Shown here: positions 43,866 through 57,149 of the stretch, in pieces
Numbering within the stretch: the first letter of the stretch is position 1
Layout: each line of letters begins with the position of its first letter
DNA from: Perca fluviatilis
Lineage: Eukaryota > Chordata > Actinopteri > Perciformes > Percidae
Assembly (NCBI RefSeq): GCF_010015445.1
Contig: NC_053112.1
Coordinates: forward strand, 8,885,403 to 8,949,402
Length of the DNA: 64,000 nucleotides
Direction: 5' to 3'
Translations under genes and position numbers: made by a program
Notes under the pieces: model-generated
Database searches by the model: none
The model's input: the letters and a program-made list of their open reading frames with translations, nothing else
Told to the model about the DNA's origin: nothing

Positions 43866-43990
43866 TAGGAGGATTTTCCCATCCATAGCTAAGGGAGGCG
43901 TGCTCCATTGTGCAGCTTCTAATGATGATTGTAATGATGGCTTGTCCATCTTTGATAAGAAGCAGCACGCCCCTCATTAAAGGGCCCAGG
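43866..43990. promoter_or_regulatory. Candidate conserved non-coding element
   Basis: High-complexity block between repeats with dense developmental-factor motifs: CCATTGTG (SOX), TAATGATGATTG and TAATGATGG (homeobox), CTTTGATAA (TCF/LEF) and CATTAAAG. Conservation cannot be tested here. Confidence 0.25.
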
Positions 43991-44247
43991 GCCCCGGTTC
44001 TCATGGATGCCGGTGCTTTCCCCCCGGAGTCGGACAGCAGGCGAGGGGAGGCGAGACGACACCCGCGGCACACGCCTGTTGACCGAGCCACAAAGCAAAA
44101 GTGTGTGACACTCGCCCCACCCCCGCCGGTCCCATTGTCCTCCCCGTGGGTCCCACAGACAAGACCAATCCTGTTACCCTCCCACCCCTCACCCCTCACC
44201 CCCTCATCCAACCCTCCTCGCAACCACAAAACACACTCGCACTGCTG

Positions 44248-44282
<35 letters not shown>

Positions 44283-44938
44283 CTCTTCTTCCTTTCCCTC
44301 TCTCCTTCACACACAATCAATTTTACCAATCAGCTGATCTCTCTCTTTCTCACACATCCACCAGGGGTTGCTCTCATCCCCATCTCCTCCCCCTCCTCCA
44401 TCACCTCCCCTTTCACCATCAGCTGCTACATAAGGTGGAAATCCATCATTGTGTGTGAAGAAGGTGCTCGTGCACGCCGCGCAGCCATTAACATACACAC
44501 ACACACACACACTTAGTTGGGTGTCTTTTGGGGGGAGGAACGATTGGTCCAGGATGTTTGGGGGGGGGCTCTAATTCACAGATTCACATGCAGACAGTAT
44601 TTCTTGGTGGTTGTGGTGTTGGAGGAGGGTGTGGCAGGTGGGTGGGGTCTGGGTTTTAGGGATTCTGGATGGTGGTAGTGGTGGTGATGGTCGTGGGACG
44701 GAGGAGAGAAGAGGAGGAGGATGGAGGCACGGGGTGATGGGGAGGGAGGAGGAGAGGAGGGGGGAGGGGGGGGGGGTGGTAGGTTGCCGCGGCTGCCGGG
44801 GTCAGGCCTGTGTGTCCTGGGAAAGTTGGGTTCTCCATTTAAATCTGCACATGTTGCGGCCTTCTGGTGGCTGCGTGAATGCGCACGGTGACAGATGGCC
44901 CCGGCCCATAACTATAGAGTCCGAGCAGCCCGGTCCCC

Positions 44939-44943
<5 letters not shown>

Positions 44944-44980
<37 letters not shown>
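44944..44980. repeat. (GA)n microsatellite
   Basis: About 18 GA units. Confidence 0.95.
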
Positions 44981-44985
<5 letters not shown>

Positions 44986-46387
44986 GGGGGAGTGGGGGAG
45001 AGAGACAGAGAGGGTGCAGGGGAAGAAGAGGAGAATGTAGCGCTCAGCTGATCCCATCAAAAAGAGAGATGAGAGAAGGAGAAAAAGGCAGAGGAGGAGG
45101 GTTGATGCTGTGTGTTTCTATCTATGTGTGTATGTGCATGCTTGCGTGTGTGATATAAAGGGGGGAGGGGTGGGTCCTTAATCCCAAACTCTAAATTGAG
45201 TTAATGTATTTGCCTGGTCTGAAAACTCCAATAGGAGGCCCAGGGTCCCTCAAAGATTCTGATATGGTGTCTAGTTTATCACATGTTGGAAGAGGAGGAG
45301 GGAGATTTTTAGTATTGTGTATATGTTTGACAGGGTTTATGGGTTTTGTGCCAGCTTCTGGAGCAGGGGCAGCCTGATGTCTCCATTCACAGACTTTGTA
45401 GATCTCTCTGTTTTTCACTCTGACTCTTTCGTTAATCCCGTTAAGCAGCAATGTCAGCGCCTGGTTAAAGATGATTTTTTTGCAGATTTAACGCTGTCGA
45501 AGAGTTTATGAGGAACAACTTCAGTTTGAGATGTTGAGAGTGAGAGAGAGTGAGGCTTTTTTTTTTGGCAAGTCAGGGCTTTTTTTTTTTTTAACAGACT
45601 TCACTTCTTTGGTCGTGCTGAGTGTAAAGACTTGGTTTTCGGTTTAAGGTTAGAATAACGTTAGGGAATGCTCAGGTCAGGATTGCTTTATGTCAGTGAG
45701 AGTCCTATATAAGTATACAGTAGAGGTACAAACAAGCATATACAAGTGATTAGAAATGATTATCAAAAGATTGCTGCACATGAAATAGGCCTCTGTTTAA
45801 AGGGTTAATTCTTCAAATGTATGTTCAGTATTCAGTTTTTTTGTATGCGCAGTATTACACACGCCAAAACCAGGCACAAATGAATTAGATATAAGTTAAA
45901 GAAAGGAACGCTGCAAAATTGTGCAAGTACAAAAAGTAAAAAGAACAAATCAGTACAGAGGGTAGTAAATCAAAACCTTTTTTCCTCGTATTTCAGAAAA
46001 ATGTTCTGATGAAGATGATCTTCTTCTGTTATTACCTTGTAGCCACATGGTCTACAGTAGCACTTTAAACTAAATAGAGTTTGTGTTTGGTAGACAATAG
46101 ACCAGAGTGAAAACTGGGGAAAACAGGGATTTTTTTTTTTTTAAATAATTCAATCTCAGAGGCAAATATAACCCAAACTAAATGTGCTGGTACATCGGAT
46201 AACAGCAGGATAAGGTAGACATTTGGATAGACTGACAATTTAATGACATGTTGGCATCTACACATGGTGGAGCTGGTGTGTGTGCGTGTGAAAAGGTGTC
46301 TGGTTCTTTGCTTGTGCGTATGGTTTAACTCCCACTCACTGGTGTTTTTTTAGTATACTGTTTAATGCATGGCAACACATTCTGCCT

Positions 46388-46389
<2 letters not shown>

Positions 46390-46449
<60 letters not shown>
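46390..46449. repeat. (CA)n microsatellite
   Basis: About 30 CA units, directly left of the repeated segment at 46449-46608. Confidence 0.95.
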
Positions 46450-46453
<4 letters not shown>

Positions 46454-46605
46454 GATTCTCTCCCTGCAGATGCCTCACACCTTCAAACAGAAGGAGAGAC
46501 ACAATCGTCCACCTTCCAAGGTTATATCTAGTTCTTATATGCAACCTGTAAGTCAGGAAAATGTATTAATAGCACATTTATTTATGAACTGAGGGTACAA
46601 ATGGC

Positions 46606-46608
<3 letters not shown>
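46449..46608. repeat. CA-flanked dispersed repeat, copy 1
   Basis: Shares CTGATTCTCTCCCTG, GCCTCACACCTTCAAA, TATCTAGTTCTTAT and ATGGCTTC with 54481-54628, in the same order and followed in both cases by a long CA array. Confidence 0.8.

Positions 46609-46701
<93 letters not shown>
46609..46701. repeat. (CA)n microsatellite
   Basis: About 46 CA units at the right edge of the dispersed repeat. Confidence 0.95.
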
Positions 46702-46704
<3 letters not shown>

Positions 46705-47364
46705 TGCTCTCTCGGTTTCATGATTCTTTTTGCTCCTCTTGTCTACAATGAGAGCATAAAACCAGATGACTTAAATATATCAGGCCTGTAATCTTCTTCA
46801 GTGATTAAGGTTCCTACATGACAACTGCAAGTTCTGTAAAACCGGCATATTTTTATATTCAATTCTTCATACTGTATTGGCATTTTACGTCATATAATTA
46901 TCCAAAAAAGAAGTCCTCATGTAAAAGGCCAATGAATCGCACAGGATGGCTGCGGTGGATGCCTGAAAGAGCTGCTGACTGTCAAATAATCAAGGAGTCC
47001 TGTCTGTGTCAGAGATTTTAAGTGTCCAGAGATGCTCAAGAAAGCAGATCCAGAGGTGTGCGCACCTTAGCAAGAGGAAAGTTCTTCACCGTGTCAAAAG
47101 GGTCACACTTGTAGTGAAGCTGTTTCCTCCCTCAAAAAAAACCCACATCATTAACTTCCCTCACATGTCAGAGACCACTAAATAGCTGGATTAGGAAACT
47201 ATGAAGCTGTGTATTTTGTTTGCGTTACTCGTTCATTTCTTCTTGACGGTCCGTAAAAACAACACACTTAACCCAGAAATCCTTTTTTCCCCCTTCCTAG
47301 TTGGCCTGAGATTTGTGTTTACTGCAGCCTCTCTTTTGATGTTTCAATCTGTTCTTAGCTCCAG

Positions 47365-47425
47365 GCTCTCTCCCTCTCCCTCTCTCTCTCTCCCTCTCTC
47401 TCCCTCTCTCTCCCTCTCCCTCTCT
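47365..47425. repeat. (CT)n/(CCCT)n microsatellite
   Basis: Imperfect pyrimidine array upstream of the RHOU-like gene. Confidence 0.9.
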
Positions 47426-48394
47426 CATGATTGATGATTCATGTTGCATCCACCCCTCCATCTTCAGTCCCCACAGCTGTCGTGATTCCACCGCTAGGGG
47501 GCGTCAGTCCGCCACATCACCGCCACATATCTTCCAATATTCCGCCTGCTGGAGGTGAAACATGGGGCTGTTTAAATTAAATGAATGAATGGATGTTTTA
47601 GGACCGAAGCAGTGGGTCAAAATTATGATGAAGTAAAACAAAACCCAATATATTTATTTGTGTTATTGAAATGTATTCACTCGTTTATTTGACCATTATT
47701 CACATGTAGCCTACTTGGCAGAAGGAGCAGATTTTGTCTCAAGGAGCTCAATCTGGTAGGATATTTATAGTTAAATATAATCTATTTAAAAAAAAAAACA
47801 CAAAACACGGTTGGTAGACAGCTGCACTGCATGTAATCCCTCTCCATGGGTTTTTGTGATTTAAAAAGGACTAAAATTAACGTATTTATTTATTGTTTGG
47901 CACATGTTCCAGAAATATACTCAACAAAATGTACAAATCAGCAATCGATATGAAAGTTTAGAGTTTTATTTCTATATCTTTTAATTGGCTTAAGAGGGGG
48001 AGACACGCTGTATATTCCACTCTAAGGGATAAAGGTTTCCAGTAAGCTTAGTTCATTTCACTTGGAAATCTCTGGAGCCTCATATGGTGCTCTCCTCGGT
48101 AAGCCTCTTAGGAATCACAGTGCCACAGCAGATGTAGGGAGAATGCCAATCAGGAGCTCCTGCTGAGCGGAGAAACCCGACGGCTGTGCCACTGCGCGCT
48201 TCAAATCTCTGCCACGGTTCTCACGAAACACAGCTAAATATCGTCAGAGGCGCTTTATGATTATGCTTTGCAGTTTACACACTTAAAACAGCAGCAGAAA
48301 CGCGTGAGCTGTCGTGGAGATGGAGCGCGCAGGCAGTCTCCAACGATTCTGAACCGACAGAAAACAGATCCTTGTTTATCTGAAGGGCAGAGCC

Positions 48395-49697
48395 ATGCTT
48401 CCTCAGGATGTCGGGAAGCAAAAGCCATGTCGTGTGTCGGAACCGATGTGCGGGGTGGACAGTCCCCCGGTCCCAATTCGGCGCTTAAAGAACCGGGACT
48501 TCCCTCTGAACGCGAAGCGCCGGCGGTCCGGCTCCGCACCTGAGCGCAAGGTGAACTGCGTCCTGGTCGGAGACGGAGCGGTGGGCAAGACCAGCCTCAT
48601 TGTCAGCTACACCACCAACGGATACCCGACACAGTATGTCCCAACGGCGTTTGACAACTTTACCGGTAATGTCTGACATCAATGTAGCTAATTTTGAGCG
48701 TTACGCACAAGTTTTACGCACACCTGGAAGTTAACGTTTAAAGCTTTTGTCTAATTAGTTTTTCTTTAAGTTGGTTACATGCCATGTTGTCCGTTTTAAA
48801 GCCTAAAGATGGTGTCCATGGCCGCTTTTATTTACCTCATAGAGAGGCTGATGCAGCTTATTCTTGACTTTCTTCAATTGCTTTCTTTATCTTCTCAGTG
48901 ATGGTTGTGGTCGACGGAAAACCAGTGAGACTGCAGCTCTGTGACATGGCTGGACAGGTGAGCTGCACTTTCTCTCTTTCAGAGATGAAATATTATCCTA
49001 AATAAACAAACTAACACTTAACATACCTGAACACGTGGCAGCTGTATAACAGGTGCATGCACTTTAGGTTCCCTGAGTGGAACTCTAACCACTCAGCTGT
49101 ACATTTCTGTTTGCATTTCTCTCTCGTCCTGTTTAGAAATGGGGGCTGGTTCATGGACCAATCAATGTAAGTCATCAGTGATCAATAACTATTTGCTTTT
49201 ACTATTAAACATGTGCAGTTCTTGGTGTGTTTGTGTTGGTTGCCCCCCCACTCCCTACCTCCCTGCAGCCTGCTTTTTGTCCGGGACTGAAATCCTTTAA
49301 GACCCCTTTTAGCCTAATTTGCCCCCCAGTGACAAGTAGTCCTGTAACTCCACATCTTACATCGCCCCCTGCAGGAAAATTCAGAGTTTGTGAATTCAGA
49401 AGTTTTGCCCCCTCTATCACCCTGTGCTCCATCGCCCTCTTTTGGTTGAAGTAGTGAGGACTCAGTAAGATGTCAAAGTATGAAGCTGATGATATTCTAT
49501 ATTTACTTATTGTCAACTAATTCCATGAAAGACCAAAACAACCAACAATGAATGTCTCTACTGACAAGTATTGTGTCACGTGTGTCCGTGTATCACAGCC
49601 TGATATACAGTATCTTCTTCCTTTGTGCCATAGAGCTCCATTAAAAACACAGCAGTGAGCCACACTGTTGTACTGGCTGACATGCTCCTTCATTATG

Positions 49698-49796
<99 letters not shown>

Positions 49797-50721
49797 CTTT
49801 ATTTTAGCTCACACCCACACACACCTTCTTGCTGCCACAAATACGTACATACTAGAACACCAAATGTGGATTGATCGGCCGCTGAAAATAGTCCCTAACA
49901 AATGCACTATTTCAAGATTCGAGAGGTTTATTTTCATATGCAAAGTAAAGACATCTCACACCATGCGATGAAAAGCTTGCTTTGCCAATCTTCCTTACAC
50001 AATGGATAAAAAAAAAGAGAATAATACAATAAAGCTAAAACAAACAACCAGCTGAGACGTTTTTTAAAAATCAAACTAAACTGACTGATTAGGTCAGGCA
50101 GCATTGAGAGACACATTGTTGTTTTTGCTCTTTTCATGGGGTTTTTGTTGACAATCAAGACATAGCATAAACCTCGTCCTGTAAGTTTATATTCTCACCC
50201 GGCCTCTCCGCTTCCGGCTTTGCCTCGTGAAGGACGAGCTGGAGCGCCTCCGACCTCTGTGCTACAAGAACGCCGATGTCTTCCTCCTCTGCTACAGCGT
50301 GGTGCGCCCCTGCTCTTTCCGCAGCCTGATGGAGAAGTGGGTTCCTGAGATCCGTCAGCACTGTCCCGCCGCGCCCCTGGTCCTCGTCGGCACCCAGCTG
50401 GACCTGAGGGAGGACGTCCAGGTGCTGATTCAGCTGGCGCAGAACCAGGAGCGGCCGGTGGGCACCGAGGAGGGCCGGCAGCTCGCCCACGAGCTCGGGG
50501 TGGTGAGCTTTGCAGAGTGCTCTGCGCTGACCCAGAAGAACCTGAAGGACACTTTTGATTCAGCCATCTTGGCCTGCATCCAACAGACAGACAGCTGTGG
50601 CGTCCAGCAGCAGAGGCAGACTCTGAGGAAGAAGACGCCCGATAAGTTCAAGAGCCTCTCGGAGACCTGGTGGAGGAAGATCAACTGTCTGATGGGAGAG
50701 CAGAGCTGTGACTTGAAGTGA
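48395..50721 (+). CDS. RHOU/Wrch-like atypical Rho GTPase
   Basis: Exons 48395-48665, 48899-48957 and 50233-50721 with GT-AG borders; 272 residues (human RHOU 258). The N-terminal extension contains SPPVPIRR, the position and type of the SH3-binding PPVPPRR of RHOU. The G-domain has GDGAVGKTS (P-loop), YVPTAFDNF (switch I with its Thr), DMAGQ in place of DTAGQ (G3), GTQLDLRED (G4) and [10 protein letters not shown] (G5). [15 protein letters not shown] fits the RHOU C-terminus, but the ending [13 protein letters not shown] replaces YCCFV. RHOU is a fast-cycling GTPase acting on PAK and cytoskeleton, membrane-bound by palmitoylation, not prenylation. Start chosen because MLPQ... aligns with MPPQ... 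of RHOU. Fish carry more than one rhou paralogue, so no exact symbol is given. RHOV fits less well. Confidence 0.9.
48958..50232 (+). other. RHOU-like gene intron 2
   Basis: Non-coding; holds a (CA)n array of about 94 bp at 49699-49793. The acceptor is a pyrimidine-rich tract ending GCCTCGTGAAG at 50232. Confidence 0.8.
49699..49793. repeat. (CA)n microsatellite
   Basis: About 47 CA units inside intron 2 of the RHOU-like gene. Confidence 0.95.
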
Positions 50722-53020
50722 ACAGCTGCATAATCGCAAACCTGGGTCAGATCACGTTTGCAAATACTTAGATTTGGTTTGTTTCAGCCTGCTAGCAGAA
50801 GGTGCCAGATGGGTGGGGAGGGACAACACAACAAGCTCCAGAAAGAGCTCAGAAATGCAGGTTTGTGACAAACAAAGTGGCTGTTCAAATCCCCAGACTG
50901 ACAGGAAGAGTGTGGGTGGAGAACTCAGATTTTACACATCATTTTCAGTTTACAGAATACAAAATGTATTCTGTGGCTCTGTAGAAGCTTTCGAAAGACT
51001 GACAGCTGCTCACTTGCGTAAGACATTAAAGGCACACTATGCAAGATTTGTACCTTAATATAACAGCTTCAAAGTCATTTCGATGGTAAACAAACTAGTA
51101 GTAGGGCGAATCATCCCTGGAAAAACCAGCAATGCAGGTTTGAGAGGTGGCGCCCCGCCAAATCTCGCGAGAATCACGACTTGCCTTTACGGCACGACGT
51201 CACATACATCAACAACATATAAGAAGCAGCCTGCCTCTATGGAAGACACGAGCACGCATTTCAGACGTGAATCATGGCAGAGTCGACGAAGAAAACGAAG
51301 AAAGCGCGGTCGGAAGAGTCAAGGAAAAGAAAACGAGAAACTGACAGCGTGAGGAACCGGACAAGAGTCTCACTCGGTCAGGCTTTCACTCGTTGGCGAG
51401 AGCTAAAAAGCAGCAAAGGTAACGTTAAATACAAGTACTCCACAGCGACTCTATGGGTCGCTGTTTGACAAAGAAGCGGAAACTGCATAGTATGCCTTTA
51501 AATGTATAGCTGAAAGACTTGGTTACAAACTGAGAGTGTGAGCATTTAGCAGGCAGAGAGGTTCTAATGAGAGATTCTACTGAGTTGCATTTTGGGAAGT
51601 GTAGTATCCACAAAGTTTTACGCCTAACTCATACTAAAAAGTCCGGATATCTCGGCCTCTGGCGCTTTAACATTTTCTTTTCTTTTTGTCTCTCACAAGT
51701 CCCCCAACTCAACATAAGTACAGTATGTCATGTCTAGACTAAACCCAGTGTGTAACGTGTTTAGTTGTTCGTTATCAAAATCTGTGTTGCCCGTTCACCA
51801 ACTCGTCCTTTTTCATGAATATTTACCTCCACCATCAATTCCAAGTTTTCCTATTGGCTTGAAATTTCACATTTGCGTTCGCATGAACTGGGGTAGACGC
51901 TCCATATTCATGCGCCATCTTGAAATACGTTAGCCGGAAAGGGACATACAGGACATACTGCTCCGCCTTTCGCGTTTTCTCTGTCACATGATAAACTCCC
52001 AGCTGCTGCTAATGCTGCTAACGGGTATCGTAGCTTCCCGGCCCCCGGCAAGTTTGAAGAAGGAAACACGGAGGACCACACGTATTCAAAATCCAAATTT
52101 CAGGAAGAGGAGTCTTCTTCTTCGCCTAGAAAAAGGATATTGAAAAGAGCGAGAGACCGGTGTCATCAGAAAAAAGCGTGAAGGCTACCGTAGCTGTAAT
52201 ACGTACTTTGAACTGCGTGGCGCGAGAGAGTTGATTGCGATATATGATCTCAACACAATGGGAGAAATTCCCACACATTGGACCTTTAACAATGCTGAAT
52301 CAACTGCTAAAAAAACACTGTTTGATACTGTGGCTGTTCTGGTCTGCAGGTTCAGATGAGTCCAGTCAGAGAAAAAGATAATCAGTAATATGTTCAATAG
52401 GGCAAACGACTGCTTTAAAAGTACAGAATATGAGTTCAATTTCTATGTCACGGGCCAATCCTGCATGCTGTCGATTTATGAAATACTTTACACAAGACCT
52501 TAAGACATGAACTTTGCACTGCTGATCGCCTCAAACAGCTGCTAGAATAATGTTTCAACCTCTTACATTTTGTACCGTACATCTTTTTTGCTTTCTTTTC
52601 TCCCTAATTTCCTTTGTTTTGGCTTGATTACCGTCTGTTTAATTGCTGGAATTTGAAGCAGGGACTCTATTATAATAAGGATTTTAGCAAAGAAAACCAC
52701 AGGATACCTAATAGGAGTTTCTGTGTTTGCTACCTGATCTGATTCTTTCTGAATTTGTCGTGATGTGGGCGGTAACCCCACCCGTCTGAGGCTCCCAGGA
52801 GGTTAAAACAAACCCAACAGATGTTATCAGGCCCAGGTTTGATTTAATACGAGGAGTCTGACTTTTTTTACTCAATATGTGTTGTTTGTCACTTTACACC
52901 CCAACATTAACAGTACTTTGTTTCACTCAGTTTGTAGTTATGTTATTTCTTCTATATTTATTCATTGTACTTTTCATTGCCATCACTGATCATGGAATAT
53001 GTTCAGAAGCCTTGATTAAA
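50722..53020 (+). other. RHOU-like 3'UTR or spacer with miniature elements
   Basis: A poly(A) signal variant ATTAAA at 53015-53020 is the best candidate end. The stretch includes a TTAA element (51030-51497). A second decayed element at about 51880-52290 ends in CATTGGACCTTTAA. Confidence 0.4.
51030..51497 (+). mobile_element. TTAA-target miniature element carrying a coding exon
   Basis: AGGCACACTATGCA and its inverse TGCATAGTATGCCT form the ends, each flanked by TTAA (51026-51029, 51498-51501). Inside, ATG at 51274 opens a basic peptide (MAESTKKTKKARSEES..., then VSLGQAFTRWRELKSSKG) that runs into a perfect donor AAAG|GTAACG at 51418/51419. I recall this peptide type from many predicted teleost proteins linked to transposons. 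Confidence 0.7.
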
Positions 53021-53104
53021 GTTTATAACAACTGTATACTGTATCTTTTCATTTAACAAAAGGAACATTTCAAATATTGGTGAGATATTTGCAGCAACAT
53101 TTCA

Positions 53105-53280
53105 GTGGGTGTGATTTAAGCCAGTGGATCCTGAACGTTTTCACATGAAGGACCCCTAAACTGACACAAATTAGACCCCCATTTGATCAGACTTGGTCCC
53201 AGGGTCCCCCGTCTGATTGGATTTTTGCTTTTAAATGTTTTTACAGAACGTTTATAGAAACCCATAACTAAAATAGTCAA
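53105..53280. mobile_element. Fragment of a hAT/Charlie-like repeat
   Basis: AAGCCAGTGGATCCTGAACG and AAGGACCCCTAAACTGACAC resemble the degenerate end of a CAGTGGTTCTCAAC-type element. Only one end is recognisable. Confidence 0.3.
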
Positions 53281-53307
53281 ACATGTTACTTTTGTTACCT
53301 AGGTACT

Positions 53308-54098
53308 GTCAGGGCACGCCCTCATACTCTGCTTCTGACTGGCTAGTAGTCCTTACCTAGGTATTGTCAGGGCACGCCCTCATACTCTGCTTCTGACTGG
53401 CTAGTAGTACTTACCGCGCATGTGCGACTCCCAACAAAGAAAAAACAAAACAAAGAAAAAAACAGAAGTGCGATGCCTCACTCTGTAGCTAAAACAGAGA
53501 GCTCAACACACAGGGTGAAAAGAGGAGCTGCAGCAATGTGTTAGCCTAGAAATCTAGACACACCCTAGTGGCTGCAAATTTATTTCGCAGCCAGCGTCAG
53601 TCAAGGCACTCTCCGTTGGCTTGCGAGCTGGAAAAACCAAATTTTGGGGGGCTTATGGTTACTGCTGCTGGGGAACAGCGGTCTTCTGGAAGACTTGGAG
53701 TTAAGTTTTTTTTTGAGAAAAGAACAAAGAACGGCACAGAAATCATTCTTAAAAAAGGAAGATGTGTTCGGAGTTTTGCCGACCGGATACGGCAAAAGTT
53801 TAATCTATCAACAGGCTCCGCTACCTTCTTCGTTGCTCTGCCTGGTTGTAGCGCTATCCTATTACGTGCAGAGGGAATTTGAAAGACAACAGTTTATCCC
53901 GCCCCGCGGATTTAGCCCTGTCAATGCTGAGTTCCCAGACCCAACATCTGGATGTGGGTCTGGCTTGTCAGGCTAGCAATGTGTAGTACAACAATAAAAA
54001 TAGTGTTTAAAAAAAATTAAACCATGTAAACCTATTCTGATATAACCTCTAAATACAATTATGAACCTGAAAATTATAGCATAATATGAGCACTTTAA
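53308..54098. mobile_element. GTGCTCATATTATG-family miniature element, copy 2 (left end missing)
   Basis: Begins inside the 58-bp tandem unit (two copies, 53308-53423), continues with CTCACTCTGTAGCTAAAACA, is interrupted by the hAT element at 53542-53976, and ends GCATAATATGAGCACTTTAA near 54098. Confidence 0.7.
53542..53976 (+). mobile_element. Non-autonomous hAT element carrying a RecQ-like helicase fragment
   Basis: The left end TAGCCTAGAAATCTAGACAC and the right end GGGTCTGGCTTGTCAGGCTA are inverted. CAATGTGT at 53534-53541 and 53977-53984 is an 8-bp target duplication in a site that is intact in the copy at 57.0 kb. An open frame across 53644-53976 contains DVFGVLPTGYGKSLIYQ, a Walker A/motif I block of RecQ-type DNA helicases, then unrelated sequence. 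It is a captured piece, not a helicase gene: motifs II-VI are absent. Confidence 0.75.
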
Positions 54099-54480
54099 AT
54101 GCAAACACTTCAAACAGTGCTTCAGTCGCACATCCTCTGCTCTTTATCCTTCACCAGGCAAAAACAGGACATGTTGGAGAGTTAATAGGGATCAAGCGTC
54201 GTTGATTGTCTCATCAGCTGAGGATCAGAGCCTCAATCAACTATTGACCCAGTCCTACCAGACTTAGATGGACTTGCGTGCACAAAAATGCATCCTTACC
54301 TCGGATACAGTTTTGGAGTCAGGCAGTCAGAGACAAAGTCTGTCCCCTGGGTGATTTTCCTGTAATCTTGGGCTAAGCAGAGCATCACTGCTGTGCTCGG
54401 CTTTCCTCTGTGATTCAGAGCCACTGCTCTGCTCTAATGGGAGCAGACAGGACCACCTGCTGGATTAAAGCAGCATATGG

Positions 54481-56460
<1,980 letters not shown>

Positions 56461-56467
56461 TTAAAGT

Positions 56468-57149
56468 GCTCATATTATGCTTTTTGGCTTTTCCCCCTTT
56501 CCTTTATTGTGTTATATATCTTTTTGTATGCACGTTATAGGTTTACAAAGTGAAAAAGCCCAAAGTCCCCCCCAAAGGGACTTACCATCTCCAACAGAAA
56601 ACCCTGTTCACCAACTGCTCCAAACAGCTCTATTGTAGTCCAGCCTTTACTTCAGAGACAGACGTGGTCACTTTGGAACACATGTTATAATGCTCGCCTA
56701 GCTGCTAGCAGGGCACGCCCTCATACTCTGCTTCTGACTGGCTAGTAGTCCTTACCTAGGTACTGTCAGGGCACATCCTCATACTCTGCTTCTGACTGGC
56801 TAGTAGTCCTTACCTAGGTACTGTCAGGGCACGCCCTCATACTCTGCTTCTGACTGGCTAGTAGTCCTTACCTAGGTACTGTCAGGGCACGCCCTCATAC
56901 TCTGCTTCTGACTGGCTAGTAGTCCTTACTACTGCACATGTGCGACTCCCAACAAAGATGGAACAGAAGTGAGATGCCTCACTCTGTAGCTAAAACAGAG
57001 AGGTCAACACACAGGGTGAAAAGAGGAGCTGCAGCAATGTGCAGTACTACAAAAATATGATTTTTTTTTTTTATTAAACCATGTAAATCTATTCTGGTAC
57101 AACCTCTAAATACAATTATGAACCTGAAATTAGCATAATATGAGCACTT
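56468..57149. mobile_element. GTGCTCATATTATG-family miniature element, copy 3, TTAA target
   Basis: Left end TTAA|AGTGCTCATATTATGC and right end GCATAATATGAGCACT|TTAA. It holds four tandem copies of a 58-bp unit at about 56707-56938. The structure matches TTAA-target (piggyBac or Kolobok-type) non-autonomous elements. Confidence 0.8.
56707..56938. repeat. 58-bp minisatellite inside the miniature element
   Basis: Units start with GTCAGGGCACGCCCTCATAC at 56765, 56823 and 56881, preceded by a partial unit; two units occur in the copy at 53308-53423. Confidence 0.9.

Larger units (their letters stand above)
33823..48394. other. 14.6-kb gene-free spacer between dla and the RHOU-like gene
   Basis: No exon with protein homology was found on either strand. 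The stretch holds a piggyBac-like miniature element (35831-36005), very long GT arrays (37944-38151), two Tc1 transposase relics (38775-39080 and 43050-43290), a 111-bp tandem array (39160-39790), and a decayed TAACGATT-family repeat (40390-40650). CT, GA and CA microsatellites are frequent. Several motif-rich unique blocks lie at 41290-41420, 42110-42480 and 43866-43990. Long open frames in 37.8-38.3, 41.9-42.5 and 43.9-44.5 kb reflect low-complexity composition. Confidence 0.6.

Noticed and set aside
48395..50721. RHOV or CDC42 identity
   Set aside because: PPVPxRR in the N-terminus, TTNGYPTQY and [13 protein letters not shown] fit RHOU; CDC42 lacks the N-terminal extension.
53644..53976. 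A small RecQ-like helicase gene
   Set aside because: Only motif I is present, the frame is confined to a transposon with inverted ends, and no further helicase motifs follow.
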